Part shown: positions 35,641-49,513 of the stretch, one piece after another | Position numbering within the stretch: the stretch's first letter is position 1 | Layout of the letters: each line of letters starts with the position of its first letter | NCBI RefSeq assembly: GCF_014805625.2 | Contig: NW_023998630.1 | Span: 778,835 to 842,834 of the forward strand | Length of the DNA stretch: 64,000 nucleotides | Reading direction: 5' to 3' | Source: Glossina fuscipes | Lineage: Eukaryota > Arthropoda > Insecta > Diptera > Glossinidae | Notes under the pieces: model-generated | The model's input: only the letters and a program-made list of their open reading frames with translations | The model's database searches: none | Told to the model about the DNA's origin: nothing | Made by a program: the position numbers and the translations under genes

Positions 35641-35669
35641 TAAATAAATAAATGCATGGATAAATAAAT

Positions 35670-37814
35670 AATGTTCCGTCGAAGTGACATGAAATGTTCG
35701 CGAATTATCTAAGCTCTTTTACCAATTTGCATAACAGACCCGATATACCATTTTTAATAAGAAAAGTAATAAATTTCTAAGAGAAGTTTTGTGACCACAA
35801 TCTAAGAAATATGAATATTATAAATGTTTCTGGATGGTTCGATTAACTGATATTCAAAATCTGATGACGAATAAAAATATTTTGCAAGTTTTTTTATTAT
35901 GTAAAAAGTTTGTGGGATGAAAAGCGAGCAAGCAACACGCGGATCTGAAGACTGAGTCTATTCCGCTCTTTTGGTAAAGAATACATTTAGGGTACTTTAG
36001 AATATTCATGCGTATAATGTCAACCGCAGCAAAAATGGGAGAATAGGTTTTTTGGTGGGTTCTATTTTAAGCAATTCCGAAATTGTAATTATTTTTCTAA
36101 TGCAAATTGTCTGAGTTGGTTGAGAACGTTTCAAAGCACACAACATTCGCGGTCGACGAGATATTTATTGTATAATAGTATTTCACTAGTGATTATTTCT
36201 TACATCTTTCAACCAAAATATGGATTTCGTGTAACCAGCAAAAGATTCATTCTTTGGTTATAGTCGTAAGAATGGAAGCGCAATTCCAGCTTAGTGCTGC
36301 GAAGGTTTTTTGGTCTAATGTACCATACAAAGCTGAAGGTCATTTTTTTTTTTATTATTCGAACATTCATTCATCGGATGTCACCTATACGCATAAAAGC
36401 AGGCTGATGGTTAGGAGAAAGGTAGTAAGGAACGAGTACGTTCGATCGGTAAGTATTCGGACCACAGCAGTCGAGTATCCACTATAGTTGCAATCGAAAA
36501 ATATTCGTAATTAAAGTATGGGTATGGGGATAATTGATTTCAGCATTATGCCTGATTTTTGCCACTCTTATCTACTACGGCAGTTCATTTTGAGCAATCA
36601 CGATAGCAATCATGAATATTAGCTATGTCTCTCGGCTCAATTGCATCCGCTGCGTTCCGTAGGCTTAGGATTGTTTGACTAAAGCAGTTCATATTACTTT
36701 TATGACGAGCAAACAAACCTGGCCCAATCTTATTGTGCACAATACTTAATCATATCGCCAGCCTTCATGAAAGCATGTCACACTACGCGTTTCCTTTATG
36801 TCTCGAAAAGGTTGCAAGATATATGCTTTGCTATGAATAAACACTTATCGTATTTTACCACATTCAAATATTCCCTTCAAATGCTTATCTGTTTTCACGA
36901 TTTGTTCAATATATATGTCTATAATTCGTACTTGTTTATTATTATATGTGTATAATCATTATAGGTTCGATGTGTTCATGTCGACCATCAAAATGCCCTA
37001 TAGAATGGTATCACTACACTCCCGTAAAAGGCAATTATATTTTCCGTATATTTACATAAGTGGTATCAAAGATGAACGTATTATAAAAGTATTAATTAAT
37101 AAAACGTTTAAGATTGTTGAACGATTCGGTATTCAATATTGGAATCAGCAAAACTCTGTGCCACTATAGAAGTGCATCAAGAGAACGCCAAAACCGCGTT
37201 GTTTATTAATACAATATAAGTGATACTTGTTATTTTTGAATTTGATTTAAAGGCTTAGCAAACGAAGCAGCACAGATGCTGGAAATGCAATTTCCTTTCC
37301 TTCTTTGTGAAGTGATGCTTAACGGTCGTCCGGAGGGCTGGTAATTGACACAAAGATCGCTCTAATGAATCAAAGCACCGCACATTCGACATTTGTTCCC
37401 TCTGCAACAAAAAGAATTCGTACATTATTACGCAGTTATTTTTATAATCAAATCCCTGGCAGCAATTTTTGTTATCCCTTACAAAAGCAAGTGATTAGTA
37501 TTAAAGCAATATTAATAAAATTCTACGATTATCATTTACTATATAATGAGACTGACAACACGGAAAACAACAACAACGAGAGTAAGACTAAGCACAACCA
37601 CAAAGGAAAGGAATGCGTACACGTTTTATTGTAAGGACGCTTTGTATCCATTGTTAATTTAGGCTGCCACTAAACGACAAAGTGTCTGTGTGTGCACGCG
37701 AAGCTTAACTTTACGCTTATCATAATTAAATTTTGTGTTAAATACAAATACGTGAGCATTGGGCTCCTTTATCAAATTACCAGTGCAACGGTTGGGATAG
37801 TAGCACAATATACA

Positions 37815-37854
<40 letters not shown>

Positions 37855-40800
37855 ATTTATATACATGTACTTACATCAAACCTAATGTCCAAACTAACAG
37901 TCACATACTTAGCGCGTAAGTTATGCGTTCTAGTGTGAATATGTTGATTTTGACTGCATTGCGTGTAAATATTACTCAGCGGGGGTTAATCTCAATACAA
38001 TACACGCGAAACACATATTAAATGTATATGCATGCTTTCGTATGTGCCGTTAATATTACTTGGCTGGGTATGTGCATTGAGGTATCTTTTGCAGTTTGTA
38101 GTTTGTAGCTTGCTTGCAATAGGAGAATACGTAGGATGAAGTATGTAGTGTTGGTTAGTTGTTTGTCATGTCTTAAGTAACACAGTAAGTACTTGTCAAG
38201 TTAAACGCTAGAGCTTACTGTCACACGATTAATACGTAAAGTTTTACTATTTTAACAAAAATTAATCTCATAAAATAAACACATGCGTTGGTAAAAAATT
38301 GGTTCATACAAAACTGTTAACAAGAACACTGCTAAGATGGGAATAATGAAGAAAGCAATTATCAAGTTCGCTGTTTGTCGTAGATTAAAGTGCAAATACT
38401 AGGTGAACATTTTTTTCTACACTATACAATGAACTATAACAAATTTTGTAATTATAGGTAGACTATGAAACAGTTCGAAATTTTGAGTGTCTGTAGCCAT
38501 TTCCCTCTATAACGTTAAAATTTTCCCAAAATGCGCAAGAAGAAGAAGTATTTTTAGAGAGGATTACATTCTTTTCCGTGAATTACCAAGCGGAGACATA
38601 ACTCTTTTTGTTGTTAAGCAAATTTTCGACTTCTACATAAGAGAGTAGTATCTTTCACTTTTTTCTGCGGTATGAATTTCAATAAAGCCCACACAACGTA
38701 GTTCTTGAGACCGTTGAACAGGCCGACTTCGGTGCCAATAAAATTTCAAACGCGGGAATCCCTGCGTCCTTCCTAATGCAAAGGAAAGTGTTGTTGAAGC
38801 ATGACGGGTGATAAAAACAACTCGCGATGCAATACCGAGTAGAATATGGGTGTGTTCTTTAGTAAACTTGATTCTTTGATAGGTTATGCACTGATGATAT
38901 CCAAATTGCACTCTGATCTCTAATACACTAGTTATGAAAAAAAATTTTTCAGCAGATATTTTTTTGTTTTTTGATTTATCAAAAGCACAAAAACTTACTA
39001 GTTACGCATTTTAGCCATCTTTCTTGCAATCGATAACAGGAGGGGTCTTTGGAGTAATTTCAAGAGCTCAATAGTTCAGAAAATAACGGCACGAACATCG
39101 GAACGAGCACGTGCCATCCATATATTCGTAACTAACGTTGTTGTTAGACTTCAGTAAAATTCTGGAGACGGTGAAAAAACTAATATGTTATGTGTTTGCA
39201 ACGGTGTGATATGCGGATAGGGTAAAGGTTCGTGAAACAAAAGTCGAAATTGTAGAAAAGATTTATTTGTTTAAGTTGGCTTATCTGTGGTTTTGAATGC
39301 CAGGAGGCCGCGAAATGTCGCTATACTAGATACAGTTGACTGCGACCCGTTTCATCAATACGATATCTTTCGGTTTGCAAGGATTTCATCGGCTTACCCA
39401 GTAAATTCCGCACTCATCCTCCTATATTATCTTCAAGTGTATAATCAAGTGCATACATGTCTGCTAAATAAAAATAACTTGCTAGTCGTTGCGAATCTTA
39501 TAGATATATTTGGACGGCAAAGTAATGACGTTAAAGGGCACGCGATGTGAACCGTATTTCGGGGGTTTACCAGCGAAAAGTCAAATATACTAGGTATATT
39601 GGGTGCTAAATGTCTCCGACCAATGATGAAAATTAGTACCAATAATATAAGACAAGCTATGTAACCAATAAACGTAAAGACAGCAGACACGAATGAAATA
39701 TAGCAATGCGTTGAAAACGATTTTAAGAATGATTTTAACGTTATGAGTTATGCTTTTCTGTTACTTAATATATCGAAATTTTCTAAGTTTTTTAATTTCA
39801 ACAAATTCGAAAAGAAAAGACTGCGCAAAATTGCTTACGAAACCACTAAAGAGTAAAAAGTAAAATAGAAAAAATAACAAGTAAATCATAGTTAATTTAT
39901 GCAATCACTGCATAATTTAACCTCATTTCTCCGAAAGTGTTCAACTACTTCTATGTACACAAATGCAAGCTTACTATGTAAAGATGACTTTACTGCTTTA
40001 GTTGTACTTCGAATATAAATTAGCTAATTGCCAGAGTGAAAAGGGCGGGTTAGAGACAGAACACAAAGTTCATCTGTTTTTTTCTATTATTTTTTACTTC
40101 TCTCAACTTTCCCTTCCTTCTTTACTATCTTACTTTCGGAATAAATATGTATGGAAGAGTGAGACTGTATAAGTTTTAAGTATGTCTGCAGTTATTGTTA
40201 AATATTATGCTAATTATTATTATATTTTGGATGGTTGCTGTTGTTGTTGTTATTTTCATTAAAAAAAAAAAAAAACAAATAACACACAGCCACAAACGTG
40301 AAAATGAATCAACATCAGCAACATTATAAACATCGGAGAATTGTAAGCCTTAGTAATGAGTAAAGGAGTAAAGCGGCAGCATCAACAACAGCATTAGCAG
40401 CGGCGGTAGTGAGATGTTGGAAGAATTGAACAGAAACCGTATGAAATTTACATTTACATGAAAGAAGAAATTGAGGTGCGATGAGCAGAAGGTAAAAACG
40501 AGTATAATCAAGTACAAAATTGCGCGTAATTACAAATTCAACGAACAACGATTTTATTTGCTTGCGAATATATATCTTTCCACCCTGTTAACGCCTTCTC
40601 TTTGCTTCTAACCCAGCCAAAGCAAAGTTTATTATTGTAACGTAATTAAAAAGCCTAACTAATTGAGTGTATGTACACACAAATACGCACATATACCTTC
40701 AAGCCTGCACAATCCCATATGGATTAATAAGCATACCGGGCACTTTTTTTGGAGCTTGGGAAGCGTCTCGATTAACAAGTACAGAAATCTATAGCCAATG

Positions 40801-40968
40801 CTGCGAACAACATTCTAAAAAGCTTTTCTCCGAAAAATAAAAGCAAAGGAAAAACGTCATCCAAATACTCGAATTAGGGAGACTTTAGCTTTTGATATCA
40901 GGTTAAGACAAAAAAGTAACCCAAATAGTGCAGTCAGTTGCAGATATACAACAAATAAGCTAATGATT
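35670..40968. other. Non-coding AT-rich region
   Basis: No supported gene. The minus frame at 38633-38911 has more R, S and H than chance frames, but I recognise no domain. An AT tract lies at 37820-37850. The frames at 36254-36487, 37365-37634 and 39287-39690 show no recognisable domain. Confidence 0.45.
37820..37850. repeat. (TA)n microsatellite
   Basis: About 31 bases of uninterrupted alternating T and A. Confidence 0.95.
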
Positions 40969-41008
40969 GGATCGTCGATCCGCCGACGGCTTCCGTCGGC
41001 CAACGACG
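40969..41008. other. GC-rich hairpin and palindrome cluster
   Basis: GCCGACGG (40982-40989) and CCGTCGGC (40993-41000) form a perfect 8-bp stem around a CTT loop. The palindromic GATCGTCGATC lies just upstream at 40970-40980, and AACGACGTC follows. The cluster is CpG-rich in an otherwise AT-rich region. It has no T run after it on the plus strand and is not a bacterial-type terminator. Function is unknown. Confidence 0.6.
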
Positions 41009-44000
41009 TCCATTCAAGTTGGTCGAAAACTCAAACGGTTGTTGTTCTATCAGGTGCACATCATTAGGTGATTCATAATAACTAGACTTTTATGCACGTA
41101 TTAAACACTTGCTGCGATTAAGCGAAGTGGACGTGCGTAAAGATGTTTAAAATATTTAACATTTAAGCAAAAGAAAAACACAATACCTGATGGATATATT
41201 TTATGTATTTAATTTCGAAAAGTGCTTGTTTCTTTATGTAATTCTTGTCCTCGTTACCTTTTCAATCAATCTTTTATTTATTCAGTATGCGCATAATGAC
41301 CTTATAAACTTATAAATATTTCTTATAATACATAAAAGCTAACTTCGAGATATTGTGGACCACAGTCTGAGGTTTGCCTTAAGACATGCACATAAATGAA
41401 TGGATGAATTACTGTAACCTCTCTTAGTACGTAACCTTCCTTAATTTACTATAATATGTGAAAAGTAAATACACGTACGAGTATCCATCATTTGCCATAA
41501 AAAGAAACAAAGAAAATGCATATCAATCAAACGTAGGTTAAGTCTGTGGGGTAAAATTTCTCTGAAGACAAGAATTGCATAAGAATTTAACTACGATTTC
41601 AATTTATTTTAACTGACTTTGACTTTTTCTTTGTATTATTAATTAATTGAGTTACTTGAGTTGAGATGTTCATTTAAAGAACTTTACGATAAAAGTGCAA
41701 GATTTGAATTGCTTGACATTTTGGCTCTAGTGATTCGATAGGTGAATAATTGTGAGCAATCGGTAGAACATATGGGAGGAGATCCTTGAATTATTGGCAG
41801 TTTCATTGCCGAAATCAGTCGCCAACATCAGATACTGCTTCTTCTGTCAGATTGCTGAATATTTTATAACAACAAATTCGCGGCCAACCAAACTTTGATT
41901 GAAAATGAAATGACATACTTTTGCATTCATCCGAAGGTTCTGCTGTAAATTTCGCCAGCAAAGCACAGATGGGCAACCAAGTAATCAGGATTGCTGGGCC
42001 TATATTTTATAAATCAATAAAAATTTTCAAAATTTTTTGGCAGAAAGTAATGCTGTATTTAAAATCTACAAATTGACTCTTCTTTGCAATATACTTTATA
42101 ATTCTTCTTCCGTTTTAACTTGACTTAATATCGAATTGGTTTCGAATTTCAACCGTTAATTTACCTTTAATCGCAATCTTAATTTTTTAAAGCACTTACA
42201 ATGCAATATAAAAATTGGCATTTTACGAACCATATCGTAATTATGTATTCTTGTGACATAGCCCCGTCTATCTCTATTAGAAACTTACGATAAAAAGCTT
42301 AGCTTATAGTTTTGTTCGCTGAAAATGCATGGATATGCTTTTTATACTCGCAATCAATGCGTGCCTATATTGCCGGTGTATAATGCGATTTTGCTTAGTG
42401 TTAAACAACTTAGTTTTGATTGAAGCCATTATTCTCAACGTATATAAGAAAACCTGCGAGGAACATTGTGGAAACTATAAGGACTTTTTATTTACTGCGG
42501 TAACATGCGCAGTCTATAAACGGGATGACGCTTTGCTTGCTTGAACGTCGCTATGGCTAATGTTCACATCGTTTCTAAGGCTAAAAAATTTTCCAATATT
42601 ACTTATAAGTCTATCATGTCGACAGCATTTTTTTTTTTTTTTTGTTTTATTGATTCGCTTAGCCGCATTCCTACACAGATGGCAGTTAAGAATATTATCT
42701 AATACTTAAAAAAGAATGTAGGGTATTTTCCAGAAAAAGATTATAAGTTCGATTTTAGGTAAAATAAACCCACTAAAAAATTCTACTTGCTTGTTTGACT
42801 AGTGAACGTTCGATGCTATGGAAGATATTTCAAATTAACCGATCGAGAAAAATGCTAGAAAAAATTTCTGTTCAGAAAGCATATCTAGCAAAAGCCGAGT
42901 TTAAATTTTGAAATATTAGCTGCTTTAAGTAGAATGACTTCATTCGAAAAATCAACTTTCTCGATTGGGTGAAGAATTCGGCGTTGCATAAATTATTGAA
43001 TATTTACTGAAAAATGGAAGCCAGCAAAAGAAAATGGTGCGACAAAATTCACAGGATAACATTCTTCCTGCAGACCGTGAAATTTATTGCTCATTTTGCT
43101 TTTCATTTTTTTCAACGGTATTCAGTGAATCGAAATTGACCGAGTTGACCCGCGTTCTATAGTTGGGTCAATCTTTATCGAATAAAGCTGCTCACTTTAG
43201 GTTAATCGGATCCAATACTTGTGCTTGGCAGAGATAAAAAAACCAAAACTATTGCATTACGAAACTCTTTCTAAAAATTGCGAATTTTGTGAAAGCGAAA
43301 ACTTGCTGACCGATTTTTTAATAACATTGAAAGTGCTTTATAGAAGATATGGCACAAAATATTTTATTCAAACTATTGTCTAACGCTAAACATTATTTCT
43401 CATATCTCTTGCACATAATAAGAATTCCAAGCAAAAACTACAACTGGTCTTTCGAGGCCAGCCATTCAGGGTCATGTTTTGTTTATTATTGTATGGAAAC
43501 TCGTGTCGCCGAGACAACAGTGCAGTGTTTGAAAGCATAAACGCAGGGATGACAGTATTTTCCATGGTAATGCTGCCCACGTTTCCTACGCAAGTGTAGC
43601 TACATGCGGCCAAATTTCGGCATTCGAAAGTTGACTTATGCGATATTCCTTAAGACTCCTACAGGTTTCGCCTTAACCGCCGCAACCTTATACTGCACAC
43701 TCCATCCTTCTGTACAGCTTTAAAATGAGAGTAGGTTATTTCAAATTTTCTTTTACATCAATGCTTATGATCAAACAAACTTATTTAACTTTAATATATT
43801 TCATGCTATCACATGCAATTGCGGTGGTTACTGTTAACCTCAAATCGACCATTAACGCATATGCGAGCATTTCTAAAACCTTCTTGCAGGCTTTCCATTC
43901 ACAGTGCTAACATAATAGTGAACAATTATTAATGCGTGCGTCTATAAACTAAATTTTAAACGGAAATCTAAAAATTAAACGGAAATCATATAAAAACTAA

Positions 44001-47000
44001 TGCTTCTATATGTTTTTTTTTTTAAAAAGTAAACAACAAATATCGAAATAAAGCTCTCATTGCACACAAATGTGTGCAGTCATAAACGTTAACGTGGTAA
44101 ACGAGAATCTACCGCAACTATTATGGAATAACATACATCGGCAGCACCGGCACCATCGGTATATATAAAAGAAATGTTTGTAATAAAAAACCACATAAAC
44201 ATTTTAACTGAGCCATATGTGATGCGAAAAAAAGAATCAAAGAACGTTATTATGGACTTTTCAATAACCGACACTTATGAAAGGTAGCACAATTTAATAT
44301 TTAGGGAAAGGAAGAGAAAACACTTTTTTTTTAAGTGAAACCTTTTTAATAAAAAAATAAGTGAAAGCAAACAATTGGTCGAATTTTTTGCAAACAATAA
44401 TAATAATAATAATAAAAAGGGGAAAGAAACTATGACAAACTTTTAATTGCTATGTAAACTATGAACCATCAAAAACACTCTATATAATATATAAGAAATC
44501 TATACAAAAAAAAACAATAATAATGATAATAATAAGAGCAACCAAAGCTTTTACTTTATACCCAAAATTTACCAAATAAAACATCACTAATGACCAAAAA
44601 CTATGGCTAAAGAGAGAAAGAGAGAACTTTTTTTAGTTTTAAACAAAAAAATAAAAAAAACGTGAAAGCCTTTTTGATAATACCGGGTACGGTGGGTACG
44701 GTGGAATCTGTCGCAAACGCTGGGCGGGTCGTCAAATGAAACAAAAACTTTGCAAACGCGTAAAAAAGACCCGAAACTGTAACGCAAACAATTGTTGTCA
44801 AAAACACTTTAAGACCATTTGCAACACATTTTCTACTTAAGCTCTGAAAAAATAAAAAAACATAAAATGAAAACTTAGTTAAAATTTATATGAAATGGAT
44901 GTGTGAGGATGAGTCCGTGCACGAATATGCATCTGTAGGCATGTGTAAATGTATATACACATATATAATATTAGAGAGTACATGTTTTACACTCCGGATG
45001 CCTTCGTAGAAAACTTTGCTCTTTAATACTACGTCTTGTACTATATAACCGCGCTAAGTAAATAATATGCAGAAACAACAATGGCAAGAATAATAACAAC
45101 TACACCTACTTTTTCTCGTTGTCTATCTCCATCCCTTTCAATGTGTGCGGGTATGCTGAAGAGTTACAATTTAAATTGTAATTTTTGCATAGCACGAGAA
45201 AAAAAGTTCTCTTGCCAAACAACTGCAACAGCATGCCTCAAGTTGTTAGCTGGTTTGCATATAACACGCACACGTGCATATGCTGATGTTTGTGGGTGTG
45301 TGAATGTATGTTTATCTTTAATTTTTTTTTTTTTTTTTTTAAATTTCAAGTTCTAACCCATTACCGCAGACAACCAAATGGCTGCTACTTGCACCCACTT
45401 ACATAGATAGAACTGTTAAGTAAAGGGTCATCAAATATTCCTCTTTACTCACTTCACTCGATCTTCGTCCCACTGCTGTTATGCTGTCCATATGTCATTT
45501 TTTGTTGAATGTATATGTGTTAGAATTGTGGCAAGCAAAAGACATGTCACTGGTTTAGTGGTAACAAGAGAAGGAATACAAAAAACTAGATATTGAACCA
45601 AAGAGGAAAAAAATATGTACATTTTTTTTCGCAGATATAGGGAAACTAAATAAAGGAAAAGAACTACAGAATGGTTATTTGGATGGAAATTCGACAAAAT
45701 ATAAGAAGATGGATTGATGGATTTTTCGACAAAGTTATTGAAACCTTTTTGCATTTCGCGTTTTGATTTCATACATCTAAAAGTATACATAAGCGATGTC
45801 CGTTATAAAGGAACCACATAAACGGACAACGTTAGTATGTTCGCCCAAAGAATTTAGAAATGTAATTTCACGAACGAATGTACTGAATCTAAACTTTGTT
45901 GCACACGTTATGAAAAATAAATTTTGTGAAAAAACTTCCTTTTTGCCAAAGAACTAACTAGTAACATTAAAGACCTTGCACCACGCAAGGGAGTGGCAGC
46001 TTTACTCCCATGTTTCCTGCATTCCGACGGACAGTATTTCGGACCGTTAACGCCAATCAAATACATTGATACATTGACGTACATGACATAACATGTTAAC
46101 AGAATATTATATTGTGCCGCTGTTAAGACATCACAAGCTAGCAATCATAAATAAGTGTATACGCCTTTCGCAGATTCGCATTTTTTGCTAAATGAGCATG
46201 TTGCTTGAAATCCGTGTATGCAATAAGTAGGTCGATTCTAAACCAATAATAAAAGCGCCTTTAAGTAAGGAAATTTTTGTATTTAAATTATCTCAGAAAT
46301 ATTTTTATATATATTTATTTGTATTTAAATAATTTCAGAAATAATTATTTAATCGTGCGCTTTGCATTCTTTATGTAAATTAACCGACACGACGGAGCGA
46401 AATTTTCGTAACACAGAAATGCTTTCAAGTTGTAGTTAACTGATTTGCATGAACCGAACACTTTACTCACCCTTTTCCAAAAGTGTGCAACGAAATTGAA
46501 TTGATTTTCAAATATTCAAATCATTTAGTTTTTAATCCCACACATCAAATTAACATTGGTTATGTGATTGCAACTCAGTAATGAATCCTTGACAAATCTG
46601 CCCCTCCAGTCTTCCTGTACCTGCAGATCATAACATCAATGGAATATTAAGCCTTATTGAAACAACTGGACTAACGATCTACTTTTTTTTAACGGTGCCA
46701 ACAGTCTTACCTCCTGATTGTCATATTTTCATCCGAGAAATTAATTAAAAATGTGTCTTGTTAGTTAAAGCGATCGCGCAAAAGCGTCGAGGGCTTACCA
46801 AGCAATGCATATCGCTTTGATAATATAAATTCTGAGAGAATAAATTTTAAAGGTAAATATTCTATAAACGCTTAGAAGTTAACGGTCTCAGCCTGCAAAC
46901 TGAGTTTCTCAAAACCGAAACGTCGATTTTCCAAGTTATCCAAAATTTAAAACATATCAAAGTTTACTACTTCCGCAATTGCAAAGGAAGCGCAACTTTA

Positions 47001-48988
47001 TGTGTGCTGCCAACACTTTTAGCATAAAAATGTTAGCATTACGTACTTTACGTTACCAGCGAACTTTCGCGATTCATGTAAACTTTCAAGAAATTTTTGA
47101 ATATGAAACTAAAACAATCAGCTAACATAGATGTGGCCATCTGAAGCCTACAAGAATTCTCTCTTCAAATGAATTACAAATTGTGCAGTTTACCGACTAC
47201 TTTTGCTTATTGGAAAAATGGCTACGTTTTCGTGGCTTTCTTTCCCCTCTTGGTATGTCTACGCACTCGATTAATGAATATTTAAACTTATAAGATTTCA
47301 ATTTTATTTTCTCAAATTTTTTTAAGACTCTCTGCTGTTTTTAATTTCATACAATTGTCAGTCATCAAGTGAAAATTATTTTTTGGGTTGCAACCGTAGG
47401 GCGTAGCAATAACACTAAAATTTACACCCAAAAAGTACATTACATAAAAGAAAGCAAAAAAAACAAATAAACAGTTCTCAAACTGTAAACGCCTTCTCTC
47501 CTCACCTACTATACAAAGTAAAAAAGCTCATATATAGTTTGTTTGCTAAAAGAAGCACACAAACAAATGCAATAACATCGGCAGAAGTTTTGCATAAGAT
47601 GTCATGACAAAAATTATTTAGTTATGTTGTATTTCCAGTTGAAAACATGCTCTACCCTATGCAAGAAAGCGTCATGAAAATGGAACTTTCTCTATGCCAG
47701 TTTACTTTAATTTGTATGTATGCGTGATTATGTGAATATATAAGCATGCATACATACATTAAATAAGGATATCTTAAGGGAATTTCGTTTCTCATTTCGA
47801 GGTTTTGTGTTTCGTTTGCTGAGTTATATGAATAAATTTTTTACAAAAATGTATGAAAATTTTTAATCTATTTTTCATCGCAGACTTATTTCGGGGCTTG
47901 TTTATCTTTATATTCCTTACACTCTTTTCCTACCTTTTCCTTTTTTTTATAAGCTCTCTGATAACATTTTATCACATATGTACGTCGTATGATGTTGCTG
48001 GTGCCTTCCTGCATACATGTTATATATATGCATATATGCCATTCGGATCCCTTTTAGGGTTAGTATAGTATAATGGTACGTGCAGTAAGACTATTGAAAG
48101 TATGGATATGTTTAAGATCGTTTGCACTTATGCTCATGCATACGGCTCATTACAAATCCCTAGAGGAAGTTGTTGTTTTTCTTTATACTTTTGATGTTAT
48201 TTCATGTTTCTGTTATTTATTTATTTTTTTTGTTGTTTTTTCTTTTCATAGTTAAATTTATAAAAATATGAAAACATTTTAACTGTTGTATGTAATTAAC
48301 ATATGCTTATAAACGTAAGCATGTAATTAAAGTATATATACATGATTTTATATCCATTATTCTTTTACTATCTTTACACTATACATATATGTACATATGT
48401 ACACACTTGTGTATTTAAATGGAGGCTACTGTTGTCATTTACACATAGAATATAAAACTTGAAAACCCGAGATACTGACTACGTTTGTTTATTACATTTG
48501 TCGATATTTACTTTTTTATATATGTATATGAATGTGTGTGCTATATTTACTTTTATACTCATGATTAATGTGTACATATGCATATGATGGTTACAATCTG
48601 CACGTATAGCATATCCTTTATATTTATATACCAGACGTAATAAAGCTCAGGTGTATGTATTATCTGATATGCAATTATATTAATAAGAAAATTGTATACA
48701 TATTCATATATTATTTTGCAAATAACTAAAAGAAGTGAAATACAAGCATTAATGAAAAAAAGATTTCAAGTGATCCCGTTGTTTATAAGAAAATAAATGC
48801 ATGTCTAAAGTAATAAAAGAGTGACTTGCGAAAATTGGTCTGAAAGCAACTTATCTTATCTTATCTGGAAATAAAATTAAATAAAAAAAAAAGGTATTTT
48901 CTGCTTGGACTTAATCTAACTAAACCAACTTTTTCACCGTATGTATTATAATGCGATATGGTAAGGGTTTGGATGCATTGTTGTCGTA
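41009..48988. other. Non-coding AT-rich region
   Basis: No supported gene. It contains a TAA repeat at 44396-44415, poly-T runs near 42629 and 45319, and many short frames of chance composition. The minus frame at 45908-46144 has a moderately GC-rich middle (about 45960-46040) but no recognisable domain. Confidence 0.45.
44396..44415 (+). repeat. (TAA)n microsatellite
   Basis: Tandem AAT/TAA triplets, uninterrupted. Confidence 0.9.
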
Positions 48989-49513
48989 CTGTACAAAGGA
49001 CATCGGCCTTCCCTTTGGCCGATTAATAGAAATCCTCTTGTAAGTTAATTTAATACATGCAAAAATGAAAAAAGGGATTTGACGGAAAGGTTTTTCCCCT
49101 TTTGCCATTTTTACTTTTGAACATATGTCACGGATGCCGGCGGGTAATGGTGGTAATTGATCAACAGCACAGTGGAAGCCTTATGGCGGAAGCAAGCGTT
49201 GATCAATTTGTGAGTCCTGACTGCTTGGTTGCGGCCCTTCGGGGAGTACACGTGGTGGTTGTTGTTGGCGAGTTCCTAGCTAAAATGAAACAATTGAGTG
49301 CAGCTAGGCCTCGCCATTGCCCAGAGTGGGATTTATTGTTCCATACTCAATAAACCGTTCTGGACTCTGATGCTGTTTAGGCCCCTACTCTGTGGGGATT
49401 GTCTAACTCGCCAGGGGACGTAGTACGTTTAAAGTGGCTTGGGACACCGTGGGGTTAAGCCTTTCAGGCAGGAACCCACGTTAAACCCTTGCCACAATTC
49501 TGTACAAAGGACA
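48989..49513. mobile_element. GC-rich island between 14-bp direct repeats; likely old insertion of unknown type
   Basis: CTGTACAAAGGACA occurs at 48989-49002 and again at 49500-49513, with 497 bases between. The interval from about 49110 to 49499 is much richer in GC than its flanks, with strings such as CGGCCCTTCGGGGAGTACACG and CCTACTCTGTGGGGATTG. Direct repeats of this length around a compositionally distinct block are what a target-site duplication looks like. No transposase, RT, tail or terminal inverted repeat was found, and the plus frame at 49102-49353 resembles no protein I know. Confidence 0.4.

Noticed and set aside
44895..44925. GATGAGTCCGTGCACGAA, resembling a hammerhead ribozyme core
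   Set aside because: The conserved CUGA preceding UGA is wrong (AGGA) and the flanking stems do not pair, so it does not meet the hammerhead consensus.
45908..46144. Minus frame with a GC-rich middle
   Set aside because: Half the frame has chance composition, the start is unclear and no family was recognised.
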